From the NCBI RefSeq assembly GCF_051857545.1, contig NZ_JBPZHB010000005.1, positions 124,001 through 188,000 of the forward strand: 64,000 nucleotides of DNA. Direction: 5' to 3'. Below the pieces are notes generated by a model, which worked only from the letters and a program-made list of their open reading frames with translations, was not told the DNA's origin and did no database searches. Of this stretch, positions 28,903-38,277 are shown piece after piece. Position 1 is the first letter of the stretch. Every line of letters begins with the position of its first letter. Position numbers and translations under genes: made by a program. Source of the stretch: Larkinella sp051857545 (lineage in GTDB: Bacteria; Bacteroidota; Bacteroidia; Cytophagales; Spirosomataceae).

Positions 28903-29226
28903 CATTTTCAGCTTTTTCCTTGTAAAATGTAAAGGACTTGCCAAGGTTGACATTAATGGAACTAACAAAACAGAAGTAGAATCGATGCCACTCCAATAAG
29001 AATCTAATTTCACATACCTGGCTCAATAGTTAGAATAATGAACCAAAGTAATAGAATTAGGCCTGCTAAGATTTTTTTTGAGGGTTATTAACTAAAATTA
29101 ACAGCTATGTAACCAAAGATGACTGACAATCTCGTCAAAATGTAATTTCCACCGTCTTTTCAAACGCCCGTTTCCACAAGACAATAGTTTGACCTTCCTA
29201 GTCGTCCTTATTGCCGTGATCCAATA

Positions 29227-29321
29227 GTCCGCCCGGCGGCCCGGTCAAATTGCCATCTCTCGAATCAACGAACCATTTTCAGCATGCTAGGTGAGTTCGT
29301 GACCGGGCTGCCGTCGCAGAC
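29227..29321. repeat. REP-like imperfect palindrome, copy 2
   Basis: Arms 29227-29247 and 29300-29321 pair with few mismatches (GCCCGGTCA against TGACCGGGC). The GGCGGCCCGGT core is shared with the element at 9917-9989. Confidence 0.6.
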
Positions 29322-29505
29322 AGTTTTACAAACCTCTGACCAGCATCATACAGAATTAAAAACATATAAGGCAGACTGTTGCTTTAAATGCCCCTACAGG
29401 CGTTTACACAGGTCATTTCAAAATTGATGTAATTGGAATCGGAGTGGGGCGCCACTGCGAGGCCGAAGCCAGGGGAGAAGGAAACGGCTCCGGATCAATA
29501 TTTAT

Positions 29506-29581
29506 AGCTTTCTGAACCATCCCTTCAATCATACTTTTTATACCATTCTTTCACAAAATACAGGGTCATAAAGTAGGTTCA
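29506..29581. repeat. AGCTTTyTGAACC repeat, diverged copy 3
   Basis: Begins AGCTTTCTGAACC and ends near GGTCATAAAGTAGGTTCA. The centre is longer and more diverged than in the other two copies. Confidence 0.4.
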
Positions 29582-29628
29582 GGCAATTTTTCACTTTTAC
29601 CTTCCTGAGACTAACTTGTTGAGCCCAC

Positions 29629-30183
29629 ATGAATCAGATTTTTGGTTATGCCCGCGTGTCCACCGTTGATCAGAACCTGGATACCCAAATCGAGACGTTA
29701 CAGAAAATCGGCTGTCATGAAATCTTTCAGGATAAAGTTTCCGGAGTTCATATCAGCCGTCCAGCACTGGACGAATTGCTTTCCAAATTACGGGAAGGGG
29801 ACACTGTGGTGGTAGCCCGGTTTTTTCGGTTGGGTAGGAGCAGGGACCACCTAATTTCTCTGATTAGTCAGTTTTCCCAGCGAGGCATCCATTTTCGGGC
29901 ATTGGATTTAGGTGTGGACAGCTCCACGCCAGCTGGTAAGATGGTCTTGCAAATCTTTGCGGCTTTAGCGGAATACGACCGGGAGAGTATTCTGGAAAAG
30001 ACACGTGCGGGTCAGCTGCTGGCCAAAGCGAAGGGCAAACACATCGGTCGACCTAGTGGCATTGATCCCGAAAAGTTTAAGAAGGTGAAAAAAGCGTTTG
30101 AACGTGGATTATCAGTTTCGGAGATTGTAAACCTCACTGGAATTAGTATGTCCAGTGTCAAGCGATACCGGAAATTGATTTAA
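29629..30183 (+). CDS. Serine recombinase (resolvase/invertase family), first
   Basis: Small resolvase of 184 residues. The catalytic N-terminus reads IFGYARVSTVDQNLDTQ with the nucleophile Ser in ARVS. Later conserved blocks are DKVSGVHISRPALDELLSKLREGD, VVARFFRLGRSRDHLISLI and the helix E region AALAEYDRESILEKTRAG. The C-terminal HTH is EIVNLTGISMSSVKRYRKL. The length is that of Tn3/Hin-type enzymes. It sits just left of the restriction-modification operon and probably served a mobile element. Confidence 0.93.
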   Translation: MNQIFGYARVSTVDQNLDTQIETLQKIGCHEIFQDKVSGVHISRPALDELLSKLREGDTVVVARFFRLGRSRDHLISLISQFSQRGIHFRALDLGVDSSTPAGKMVLQIFAALAEYDRESILEKTRAGQLLAKAKGKHIGRPSGIDPEKFKKVKKAFERGLSVSEIVNLTGISMSSVKRYRKLI

Positions 30184-30379
30184 TCAAAGAAAGGGACGTT
30201 TAGATGCCGAATCAGTAACATAGAATTCTATCTGATTTGAATTGCCTTGTTGAGGTTGAGGTGATTTGAACATTCAGAAAGCAAGTTCAGTTAGCTTCAC
30301 TTCTTTTTAATTAACTATATCACCTGCGAATACCATAACTTCCCATAGTTTTACATTTCAGAAAATTTACCCACCCTGT

Positions 30380-32728
30380 ATGAATACAAGTGCTCACAAT
30401 AAATTAGTCTCTTTTATCTGGTCCATTGCTGATGATTGTCTGCGCGATGTGTATGTGCGGGGTAAATACCGGGATGTCATCCTGCCGATGGTGGTGCTGC
30501 GCCGATTGGATGCTCTGCTCGAACCGAGTAAGGACGAGGTAATGGAAGAAGTACGGTTTCAGCGTGTGGAAGCCGGTTTTACCGAACTGGATGATAATGG
30601 TTTGCGGGCGGCATCGGGCTTCGTTTTTTATAACACCAGCGTCTGGACGCTGCAAAGATTGCACGACACAGCCACCAATAACCAACAATTACTGGAAGCC
30701 AACTTCACGGATTACCTGGACGGCTTCAGTGATAATGTGAAAGAGATTATTCGCAAGTTTAATCTCAAAAGTCAGGTCAAGCACATGGCCAACAAGGACG
30801 TGCTGCTCGATGTACTCGAAAAATTCACGTCGCCCTATATCAATCTTACTCCCCATGAAAAACAGGATCCGGAAGGCCGTAAACTCCCGGCTTTGTCGAA
30901 CCTGGGGATGGGTTATGTGTTCGAGGAGTTAATTCGCAAATTCAACGAAGAGAACAATGAAGAAGCGGGCGAACACTTTACGCCCCGCGAGGTCATTGAC
31001 CTGATGACACACTTGATTTTTGAGCCGATTAAAGACCGGCTGCCGCCCGTTATGACCATCTATGATCCGGCCTGTGGATCGGGTGGGATGCTAACCGAAT
31101 CGCAGAATTTCATCAAAGACGAAGAAGGGATGATCCGCGCTACGGGCGATGTGTATCTGTTCGGCAAGGAAATCAACGACGAAACCTACGCCATTTGCAA
31201 GTCGGATATGATGATTAAAGGCAACGATCCCGAAAACATCAAAAACGGCTCGACGCTTTCAACCGACGAGTTTGCTGGCCGTCAGTTTGATTTTATGCTC
31301 TCCAACCCGCCTTACGGTAAGTCGTGGGCCAGTGAGGTTAAATACATTAAAGATGGTAACGACGTGATCGACCCGCGTTTCCGCATCAAGCTCAAAAATT
31401 ATTGGGGTGAAGAGGAAGACGCCGACGCCATTCCGCGGTCGAGCGATGGGCAGTTGCTGTTTTTGATGGAAATGGTTAATAAACTTAAACCGTTAACGGC
31501 GGCTCCGGCCGGCTCCCGGATTGCCTCAGTTCACAACGGTTCCAGTCTGTTTACGGGCGATGCCGGGGGCGGAGAAAGCAACATCCGGCGCTACCTGATC
31601 GAAAATGATTTGCTCGAAGCCATCATTCAATTGCCCAATAACCTGTTTTATAACACCGGTATTACGACCTACATCTGGTTGTTGAGTAACGGCAAAACCG
31701 CCCCCCGTCGGGGTAAAGTGCAGCTCATCGACGCTGGTCCGCTGTATCGCAAACTACGGAAGAATCTCGGGGCAAAAAATTGTGAACTGGCTCCTGAGCA
31801 CATCAATGAAATCCTGCAAGCGTATTTACAGCTTTCGAACATTGAACGCACTGGCGATGAGGGTTTGGCTAGTCGGGTGTTCGACAACCCGGATTTTGGC
31901 TATTATAAAGTGACCATCGAGCGGCCCAAACGCCTGAAAGCCCAGTTTAGCGCCGAACGGATTGTCGAATTACGCTTTGACAGCAAACTCCGCGAACCGA
32001 TGGCCTGGGCGTGGGAAACCTACGGCGACCGGGTGTATACGGACCTGCCCGCCCTGGAAAAAGACCTGATCGACTGGTGCGAAAAACAGGACCTGAACCT
32101 GGCCCGGAAACAGCAAGAAGCCCTGTTAAAGCCCGACAACTGGCTGAAACAGCAGGTGTTGATGAATACCGCCACCAAACTGATGCGCGCCATCGGCACC
32201 GACGAATACCGCAATTTCAATGTCTTTGCCCGGGAGGTCGAACTGGAACTGAAGGCGCTGGGCGTCAAACTGTCGGCTTCCGAAAAGAAACAGATTCTGG
32301 ATGCCGTCAGCTGGTACGATGCCGACGCCGAAAAGGTGGTGAAAGGCACCATCAAGCTCAAAGGCGATAAACTGAACGAGCTGCTGACGCACCTTAATTG
32401 TACCGAAGCCCAATTGCCTGATTTTGGCTATTATGCGACGGAAAAACCGGGTGAATACCTCGAATACGAAACTGAATCAGACCTGCGCGATACAGAAAAC
32501 GTACCGCTCAAAGACGAAATCTACGCGTATTTTCTGCGCGAGGTGAAACCGCACGTGGGAGAAGCCTGGATTAATCTCAACGCCACCAAGATTGGTTACG
32601 AAATCAGCTTTAACAAATACTTCTACCGCCATAAACCGCTACGGACTCTGGAGGAAGTGAGTGCCGATATTCTGCAACTGGAAGAAGAAAGTGAAGGGCT
32701 GATTAAAAATATCCTTTCTCTGGTTTGA
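30380..32728 (+). CDS. hsdM: Type I restriction-modification system, methyltransferase subunit
   Basis: N6-adenine methyltransferase subunit of 782 residues. The N-terminal HsdM domain starts LVSFIWSIADDCLRDVYVRG. The SAM-binding motif is DPACGSGG (residues 229-236) and the catalytic motif NPPY (309-312). The C-terminal 250 residues are an extended helical region. It is the first gene of a four-gene operon, and the next start follows 5 bases after its stop. It works with HsdS for methylation and with HsdR for restriction. Confidence 0.97.
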   Translation: MNTSAHNKLVSFIWSIADDCLRDVYVRGKYRDVILPMVVLRRLDALLEPSKDEVMEEVRFQRVEAGFTELDDNGLRAASGFVFYNTSVWTLQRLHDTATNNQQLLEANFTDYLDGFSDNVKEIIRKFNLKSQVKHMANKDVLLDVLEKFTSPYINLTPHEKQDPEGRKLPALSNLGMGYVFEELIRKFNEENNEEAGEHFTPREVIDLMTHLIFEPIKDRLPPVMTIYDPACGSGGMLTESQNFIKDEEGMIRATGDVYLFGKEINDETYAICKSDMMIKGNDPENIKNGSTLSTDEFAGRQFDFMLSNPPYGKSWASEVKYIKDGNDVIDPRFRIKLKNYWGEEEDADAIPRSSDGQLLFLMEMVNKLKPLTAAPAGSRIASVHNGSSLFTGDAGGGESNIRRYLIENDLLEAIIQLPNNLFYNTGITTYIWLLSNGKTAPRRGKVQLIDAGPLYRKLRKNLGAKNCELAPEHINEILQAYLQLSNIERTGDEGLASRVFDNPDFGYYKVTIERPKRLKAQFSAERIVELRFDSKLREPMAWAWETYGDRVYTDLPALEKDLIDWCEKQDLNLARKQQEALLKPDNWLKQQVLMNTATKLMRAIGTDEYRNFNVFAREVELELKALGVKLSASEKKQILDAVSWYDADAEKVVKGTIKLKGDKLNELLTHLNCTEAQLPDFGYYATEKPGEYLEYETESDLRDTENVPLKDEIYAYFLREVKPHVGEAWINLNATKIGYEISFNKYFYRHKPLRTLEEVSADILQLEEESEGLIKNILSLV

Positions 32729-32733
32729 TCGGC

Positions 32734-33732
32734 ATGATGAACGTACAAGCGCAGTTTAGCCATGTCATTACGCTGATCCAGGAAGCCCGGCAACGGGCTT
32801 TTCAGGCGGTTAACAGCGAACTGGTGATGCTCTATTGGACCATTGGTGAATATGTGCACCAACAGGTAACCAGCAACGCCTGGGGTAAATCCGTCGTAAA
32901 AGAGCTGGCTGATTTCATCCAGCAATCCGAGCCCAACGTGAAAGGCTTTTCGTCCCAAAACTTGTGGAGGATGAAACAGTTTTATGAGACCTATAAGGAC
33001 TACCCAAAACTCTCGGCACTGCTGAGAGAAATTACCTGGACCAACCATACCCTTATATTTTCGGGTACCAAATCGGCGGAGGAACGGGAGTTCTATCTCC
33101 AGTTAGCCGTCAAAGAACGGCTTTCCTCCCGGGAGTTGGAGCGGCAAATTGACTCGTCGTATTATGAACGGGTAAAGCTGGCCGACGCGAAGCTTGCTCC
33201 GCTCGTAAAGATCTTACCGCAGGATGTAACCTCGCATTTCAAAGACACCTACGTTCTGGAAATGCTGAACCTACCGGAAACCCATCTGGAACGCGACCTC
33301 AAACACCAGATTAGCCGCAACATCAGCAAATTTCTCATTGAGTTTGGACGAGACTTTGCCTTTATGGGCGAAGAATACCCTTTGCAGGTTGGTAATCAGG
33401 ACTTTGCCATTGATTTGCTATTCTATAACCGAAGTCTGAATTGCCTGGTGGCGATTGAGTTGAAAATTGAGAAGTTCAAACCCGAACACCTCGGACAGCT
33501 TAATTTCTATCTGGAAGCACTCGACCGCGACATCAAAAAGCCCCACGAAAACCCTTCGATCGGCATTTTGCTCTGTAAGGGCAAAGACGATACCGTAGTA
33601 GAATATGCCCTGAGCCGGACACTCTCGCCAACGCTCGTGGCCGATTATGAAACCAAACTCCCCAGCAAACAACTCCTGCAAGCGAAATGGCAGGAAATTG
33701 TAGATTCTTTAGAACCCGACACCCATGATTGA
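32734..33732 (+). CDS. DUF1016 / YhcG-family PD-(D/E)XK nuclease
   Basis: Product of 332 residues from ATG 32734 (a TTG at 32725 overlaps the hsdM stop and is less likely). The N-terminal DUF1016_N helical domain spans about 1-150 (ARQRAFQAVNSELVMLYWTIGEYV, FSSQNLWRMKQFYETY). The C-terminal nuclease domain has Asp227 (FAIDLLFYN) and Glu242-x-Lys244 (VAIELK), the PD-(D/E)XK triad. It is embedded between hsdM and hsdS and overlaps hsdS by 8 bases, so it is coupled to the system. Such proteins are common in type I loci, but their role there is unsettled. Confidence 0.92.
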   Translation: MMNVQAQFSHVITLIQEARQRAFQAVNSELVMLYWTIGEYVHQQVTSNAWGKSVVKELADFIQQSEPNVKGFSSQNLWRMKQFYETYKDYPKLSALLREITWTNHTLIFSGTKSAEEREFYLQLAVKERLSSRELERQIDSSYYERVKLADAKLAPLVKILPQDVTSHFKDTYVLEMLNLPETHLERDLKHQISRNISKFLIEFGRDFAFMGEEYPLQVGNQDFAIDLLFYNRSLNCLVAIELKIEKFKPEHLGQLNFYLEALDRDIKKPHENPSIGILLCKGKDDTVVEYALSRTLSPTLVADYETKLPSKQLLQAKWQEIVDSLEPDTHD

Positions 33733-35032
33733 TACCGTTGAAAGCAAGACGAACGAAACGCTGAAACATAACCGATACGCCGACTACAAAGATTCTGGTG
33801 TAGACTGGCTGGGCGAAATTCCGGCGCATTGGGATGTAGTGAAATTGAAATACATTTTCCAAGAGAAAAAACATAAAGCAAACCAATTCCTGCAATGCGG
33901 GTCTATAAGTTTTGGAAAAGTGGTCATCAAAGACGATGAAAAAATTCCTGATTCAACAAGGGCATCATACCAGGAAGTATTAAGCGGAGAGTTTCTAATT
34001 AACCCACTTAATCTGAATTATGACTTAATAAGCCTAAGAATAGCTTTGTCATACATAGACGTTGTGGTAAGCCCAGGTTATATTGTACTTAGGAATATTG
34101 CCGAACTTAATCGGCAATATTTTAAGTTTCTTTTGCATCGTTATGATGTAGCTTATATGAAGTTACTTGGATCAGGAGTGAGGCAAACAATTAGTTTCAA
34201 TCATATCGCAAATAGCCTGTTAATACTTCCCCCCCTCGCTGAACAAACCCGAATTGCCGACTTTTTAGACCGAAAAACCGCCCAGATCGACCAGGCCATT
34301 GCCCAGAAAGAACGTCTGATCGAGTTGCTCAACGAACGGCGGCAGGTGATGATTCATCAAGCCGTTACGCGGGGATTGAATCCGGATGTGCCAATGGAGG
34401 ATTCCGGTATTGAGTGGATAGGGGAGATTCCGGCACATTGGAAAGTAGCTCCTCTGACAAAATATGCCTCTAGAGTTGATTATAGAGGAAAAACGCCTGA
34501 AAAAGTTGAATCAGGGATTTTCCTTGTTACAACTAAAAATATTAAAGAAGGCAAAATTGATTACGAAATTTCAAAGGAATATGTACTAGATAGTCAATAC
34601 AAGGAAATAATGTCAAGGGGACTTCCTAAAATAGGAGATATTCTTTTTACAATGGAAGCTCCTTTAGGTATGTCTGCGGTAGTTGATGATCCAACAATCG
34701 CTATTGCTCAGCGTATAATAAAGTTCCAATTTAACGAATTTGAATTTAATTCTGAGTTCGTAAATTTTTCAATTCAATCTGAATACTTTCAGATTCATTT
34801 GCAACGGGAAGGCACAGGTTCAACAGCAATTGGTATAAAGGCAAGTAAATTACATAAGCTGAGATTACTAAAACCAGATATTGATGAACAAGTAAAAATT
34901 GCTAAATATTTAAACCAGAAATCAGCACAATCTGTGCAAGCAATTATGCAACAACGAATTTCAATCCAAAAACTACAAGAACTCAAATCCACTCTCATCA
35001 ACTCGGCCGTAACGGGCAAAATCAAGGTATAA
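33725..35032 (+). CDS. hsdS: Type I restriction-modification system, specificity subunit
   Basis: DNA-recognition subunit of 435 residues with two target recognition domains. Each half opens with the same motif: DSGVDWLGEIPAHW and DSGIEWIGEIPAHW. Conserved spacer helices follow each, first at LAEQTRIADFLDRKTAQIDQ and, at the end, EQVKIAKYLNQKSAQ. The recognition domains themselves (about 33840-34230 and 34450-34960) are visibly AT-richer than the conserved parts, as expected when domains are exchanged between strains. Its start overlaps the nuclease gene; hsdR follows after 4 bases. Confidence 0.95.
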   Translation: MIDTVESKTNETLKHNRYADYKDSGVDWLGEIPAHWDVVKLKYIFQEKKHKANQFLQCGSISFGKVVIKDDEKIPDSTRASYQEVLSGEFLINPLNLNYDLISLRIALSYIDVVVSPGYIVLRNIAELNRQYFKFLLHRYDVAYMKLLGSGVRQTISFNHIANSLLILPPLAEQTRIADFLDRKTAQIDQAIAQKERLIELLNERRQVMIHQAVTRGLNPDVPMEDSGIEWIGEIPAHWKVAPLTKYASRVDYRGKTPEKVESGIFLVTTKNIKEGKIDYEISKEYVLDSQYKEIMSRGLPKIGDILFTMEAPLGMSAVVDDPTIAIAQRIIKFQFNEFEFNSEFVNFSIQSEYFQIHLQREGTGSTAIGIKASKLHKLRLLKPDIDEQVKIAKYLNQKSAQSVQAIMQQRISIQKLQELKSTLINSAVTGKIKV

Positions 35033-35036
35033 GACC

Positions 35037-38000
35037 ATGCCCAGCCAGACCAACGAACAAGCCCTCGAAGCCGCCATCGAGAAACAACTAACCGGCATTA
35101 CCCGCGAAGACGTTCAAGCGGAAACCGTCGCCGAAACCGCTCCGCACTACCGGGCGGGCAACGGCTACTGGCTGGGCGAACCTACCGATTTCAACGCCGA
35201 CTACGCCATCGACACCCGGCGCTTCTGGCATTTTCTGACCACCACCCAACCCGACGAACTGGCCAAACTCCAGACCCAGCCCCAGTGGGAGTTGCTGATC
35301 CTGCAAAAAGTGGATCGGCTGATCAAAAAATACGGCATTCTGTATCTGTTCCGCAAAGGCCTGGAAATAGATGATGCCAAATTTACGATGCTGTATGTGC
35401 CACCCCTGGCATCGAGTAGTCAGACAGTGAAAGAAGCCTTCGGGCGCAACGAATTCAGTGTGACGCGGCAACTGCGGTATTCTGCCGCCAATCCCCGCGA
35501 AGAACTGGATATGGTGATCTTTATCAACGGTTTGCCCGTGGCTACGATGGAGCTAAAGAACCAGTGGACGGGGCAAAATGCGCGGGTACACGGCATCAAG
35601 CAATACAAATGGGATCGCGACGCCACCCAGCCGCTGTTACAGTTTGGCCGGTGCGTGGTCCATTTTGCCGTCGATCCCGATGAGATTTTCATGGCAACCC
35701 GGCTGAGTGGGAAAGACACCTATTTTCTGCCGTTCAACAAGGGCGACAAAAATCATGGCGCCGGCAATCCACCCAATGCTTTCGGCCATAAAACCGCCTA
35801 CCTCTGGGAAGAGGTGTTGACCCGGCAAAACCTGAGTACGATTATCCAGCACTTTGTTACCCTCGACGGCAAAGCCACCGATCCGCTGTCGAAGCGAAAC
35901 CTGCTGTTTCCGCGCTATCACCAGTGGGATGTTGTTCGACGCCTGTTGACGCATACGGGCCGCAACGGCGTGGGGCAAACCTATCTGATTCAGCATTCGG
36001 CGGGTTCGGGCAAGTCCAACTCCATCACCTGGGCGGCTTTCCAATTGATCGAAGCCTATCCCGAGTCGGAAACCACACCGGGACACCGGGGCATCACCCA
36101 CCCGCTGTTCGACTCGGTCATAGTGGTCACCGACCGCCGGTTGCTCGACCGGCAGATTCGGGACAATATCAAAGAATTTTCGCAGGTCAAAAACATTGTG
36201 GCTCCGGCGTTTAGCTCCCAGGAGTTACGCACGGCGTTAGAAGGTGGCAAAAAGATCATCATCACCACCATTCAGAAATTCCCGTTCATCATCGACGGTA
36301 TTGCCGACCTGAGCGACAAACGGTTTGCGGTCATCATCGACGAAGCCCACAGTTCGCAGAGTGGTTCGGCCCACGACAGCATGAACAACGCGATGGGCAA
36401 AGCCAAAGCGGACAATAACGACGAAGAGACCGACGCTCAGGATCTGATCCTGGCCGCCATGCAGGCCCGGAAAATGCGCGGCAATGCGTCTTATTTCGCC
36501 TTTACGGCCACCCCCAAGCCCAACACCCTCGAAAAGTTTGGCACAAAGCAGGCCGACGGCAAATTCGCTCCGTTTCATTTATACTCCATGAAACAGGCCA
36601 TCGAGGAAGGTTTCATTCTGGATGTCCTGGCCAATTATACGACGTACAAGAGTTACTACGAGATTGAGAAATCGATCGAAGAAAATCCGCTTTTCGATAC
36701 CCAGAAGGCCCAGAAAAAGCTACGAAGCTACGTCGAACAGCACCGGCAAACCATTCATACCAAGGCGGAGATTATGCTGGACCACTTCACGACGCAGGTG
36801 GTCAGTACCAAAAAACTCAAGGGTAAAGCCAAAGGCATGGTAGTTACGCAGAGCATTGAATCGGCTATTCGGTATTTTCTGGCCATCCGCACCATCCTGG
36901 CCGATAAAAATGCCGCCTTCAAAGCTGTTATTGCTTTTTCAGGGAAGAAAACTGTCGATGGCATCGAGCATACGGAAGCCAGCCTGAACGGATTTGCGGA
37001 GACTGAAACCAAGGATCAGTTTGACACGGACGAATACCGGCTGTTGGTCGTGGCTAACAAATACCTGACGGGTTTCGACCAACCCAAACTCTCGGCCATG
37101 TACGTCGACAAGAAATTGCAGGGTGTGCTGGCCGTCCAGGCGTTGTCGCGGCTGAACCGGGCAGCCAATGCGCTGGGCAAGAAAACGGAGGATTTGTTTA
37201 TACTGGATTTCTTCAATACCGTCGATGACATCAAGTCCGCATTCGATCCGTTTTATACGGCGACCTCGTTGAGCAGTGCCACCGACGTCAACGTGCTTCA
37301 CGAGTTAAAAGCCCAGCTGGACGACGTGGGGGTCTATGAATGGGCCGAAGTGGAGGATTTTGTCGCCAAATATTTCCGGGGAGTTGATGCTCAGCAGCTC
37401 AGTCCGATTATCGATGTAGCCGCCGAGCGGTTCAGTAGCGAGCTTGGGTTGGAAGACAATGACAAGGCCGACTTTAAAATCAAAGCCAAGCAGTTCGTCA
37501 AAATTTACGGACAAATGGCGTCCATTCTGCCGTTTGAAGTGGTGAACTGGGAAAAGCTATTCTGGTTTTTAAAGTTTCTGATTCCCAAGCTGATCGTCCG
37601 CGACCCGCAGGGTGATGCGCTGGATGAGTTGCTCCAGTCGGTCGATCTGTCTACGTATGGTCTGGAACGCACCAAACTGGGCCATACCATTGGCCTCGAT
37701 GATTCCGAAACCGAAGTAGACCCACAAAACCCAAATCCGCGTGGAGCCCACGGTAGCGATGCCGAGCACGACCCGTTGGACCTGATCATTAACAGCTTTA
37801 ACGAACGACATTTTCAGGGTTGGAGTGCTACGCCCGAAGAGCAGCGTGTAAAGTTTGTGAGCATTTTAAAGTATGTCCAGCAACAACCGAACTACCAGAC
37901 GCATGTTGTAAACAATTCCGATATTCAAAACCGGGAGATTGCACTGCAAAAAATGATTAATGATGCCGTCAACCAACAGCGAAAATCAGAGCTAGAGCTT

Positions 38001-38075
38001 TACAAGCTTTACTCGCAGGACTCGGCTTTCAAGCAGGCGATGCAGGATACGATTCGGAGGATGTTGAGTATATAA
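35037..38075 (+). CDS. hsdR: Type I restriction-modification system, restriction/translocase subunit
   Basis: Motor and nuclease subunit of 1012 residues. The N-terminal nuclease block has LDMVIFINGLPVATMELKNQ (Asp and Glu-x-Lys). Walker A is AGSGKS (Lys326), the DEAD-box motif is DEAH (435-438, VIIDEAHSSQSG), and motif III is FAFTATPK. Helicase domain 2 shows LLVVANKYLTGFDQPKLSAMYVDK and QALSRLNRA. A helical C-terminal region for complex assembly ends the protein. Full length with all expected motifs, so the restriction function looks intact. Confidence 0.96.
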   Translation: MPSQTNEQALEAAIEKQLTGITREDVQAETVAETAPHYRAGNGYWLGEPTDFNADYAIDTRRFWHFLTTTQPDELAKLQTQPQWELLILQKVDRLIKKYGILYLFRKGLEIDDAKFTMLYVPPLASSSQTVKEAFGRNEFSVTRQLRYSAANPREELDMVIFINGLPVATMELKNQWTGQNARVHGIKQYKWDRDATQPLLQFGRCVVHFAVDPDEIFMATRLSGKDTYFLPFNKGDKNHGAGNPPNAFGHKTAYLWEEVLTRQNLSTIIQHFVTLDGKATDPLSKRNLLFPRYHQWDVVRRLLTHTGRNGVGQTYLIQHSAGSGKSNSITWAAFQLIEAYPESETTPGHRGITHPLFDSVIVVTDRRLLDRQIRDNIKEFSQVKNIVAPAFSSQELRTALEGGKKIIITTIQKFPFIIDGIADLSDKRFAVIIDEAHSSQSGSAHDSMNNAMGKAKADNNDEETDAQDLILAAMQARKMRGNASYFAFTATPKPNTLEKFGTKQADGKFAPFHLYSMKQAIEEGFILDVLANYTTYKSYYEIEKSIEENPLFDTQKAQKKLRSYVEQHRQTIHTKAEIMLDHFTTQVVSTKKLKGKAKGMVVTQSIESAIRYFLAIRTILADKNAAFKAVIAFSGKKTVDGIEHTEASLNGFAETETKDQFDTDEYRLLVVANKYLTGFDQPKLSAMYVDKKLQGVLAVQALSRLNRAANALGKKTEDLFILDFFNTVDDIKSAFDPFYTATSLSSATDVNVLHELKAQLDDVGVYEWAEVEDFVAKYFRGVDAQQLSPIIDVAAERFSSELGLEDNDKADFKIKAKQFVKIYGQMASILPFEVVNWEKLFWFLKFLIPKLIVRDPQGDALDELLQSVDLSTYGLERTKLGHTIGLDDSETEVDPQNPNPRGAHGSDAEHDPLDLIINSFNERHFQGWSATPEEQRVKFVSILKYVQQQPNYQTHVVNNSDIQNREIALQKMINDAVNQQRKSELELYKLYSQDSAFKQAMQDTIRRMLSI

Positions 38076-38277
38076 ATATTTGCAATAAAAAAGCAAACCT
38101 TCATTTAATTATTATGACTTTGTAGTTAAAATATATAATTTAAAAATAAAACAGTGTTGTTATAATTTATAATTGTAAAGAATGTATATTAATTTAATAT
38201 ATAAACAATAATATCGTATAGACATTGAATTGTCAAGCTAAATTTCCTTCCAATTAATTCTGCGAATATTGAAACAA

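Larger units (their letters stand above)
28903..29628. other. Intergenic stretch with REP-like palindrome and repeat
   Basis: No gene is supported. It holds the second REP-like palindrome (29227-29321) and a diverged copy of the AGCTTTyTGAACC repeat (29506-29581). The rest may hold the res site of the adjacent serine recombinase, but no clear dimer of inverted repeats was recognised. Confidence 0.5.
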
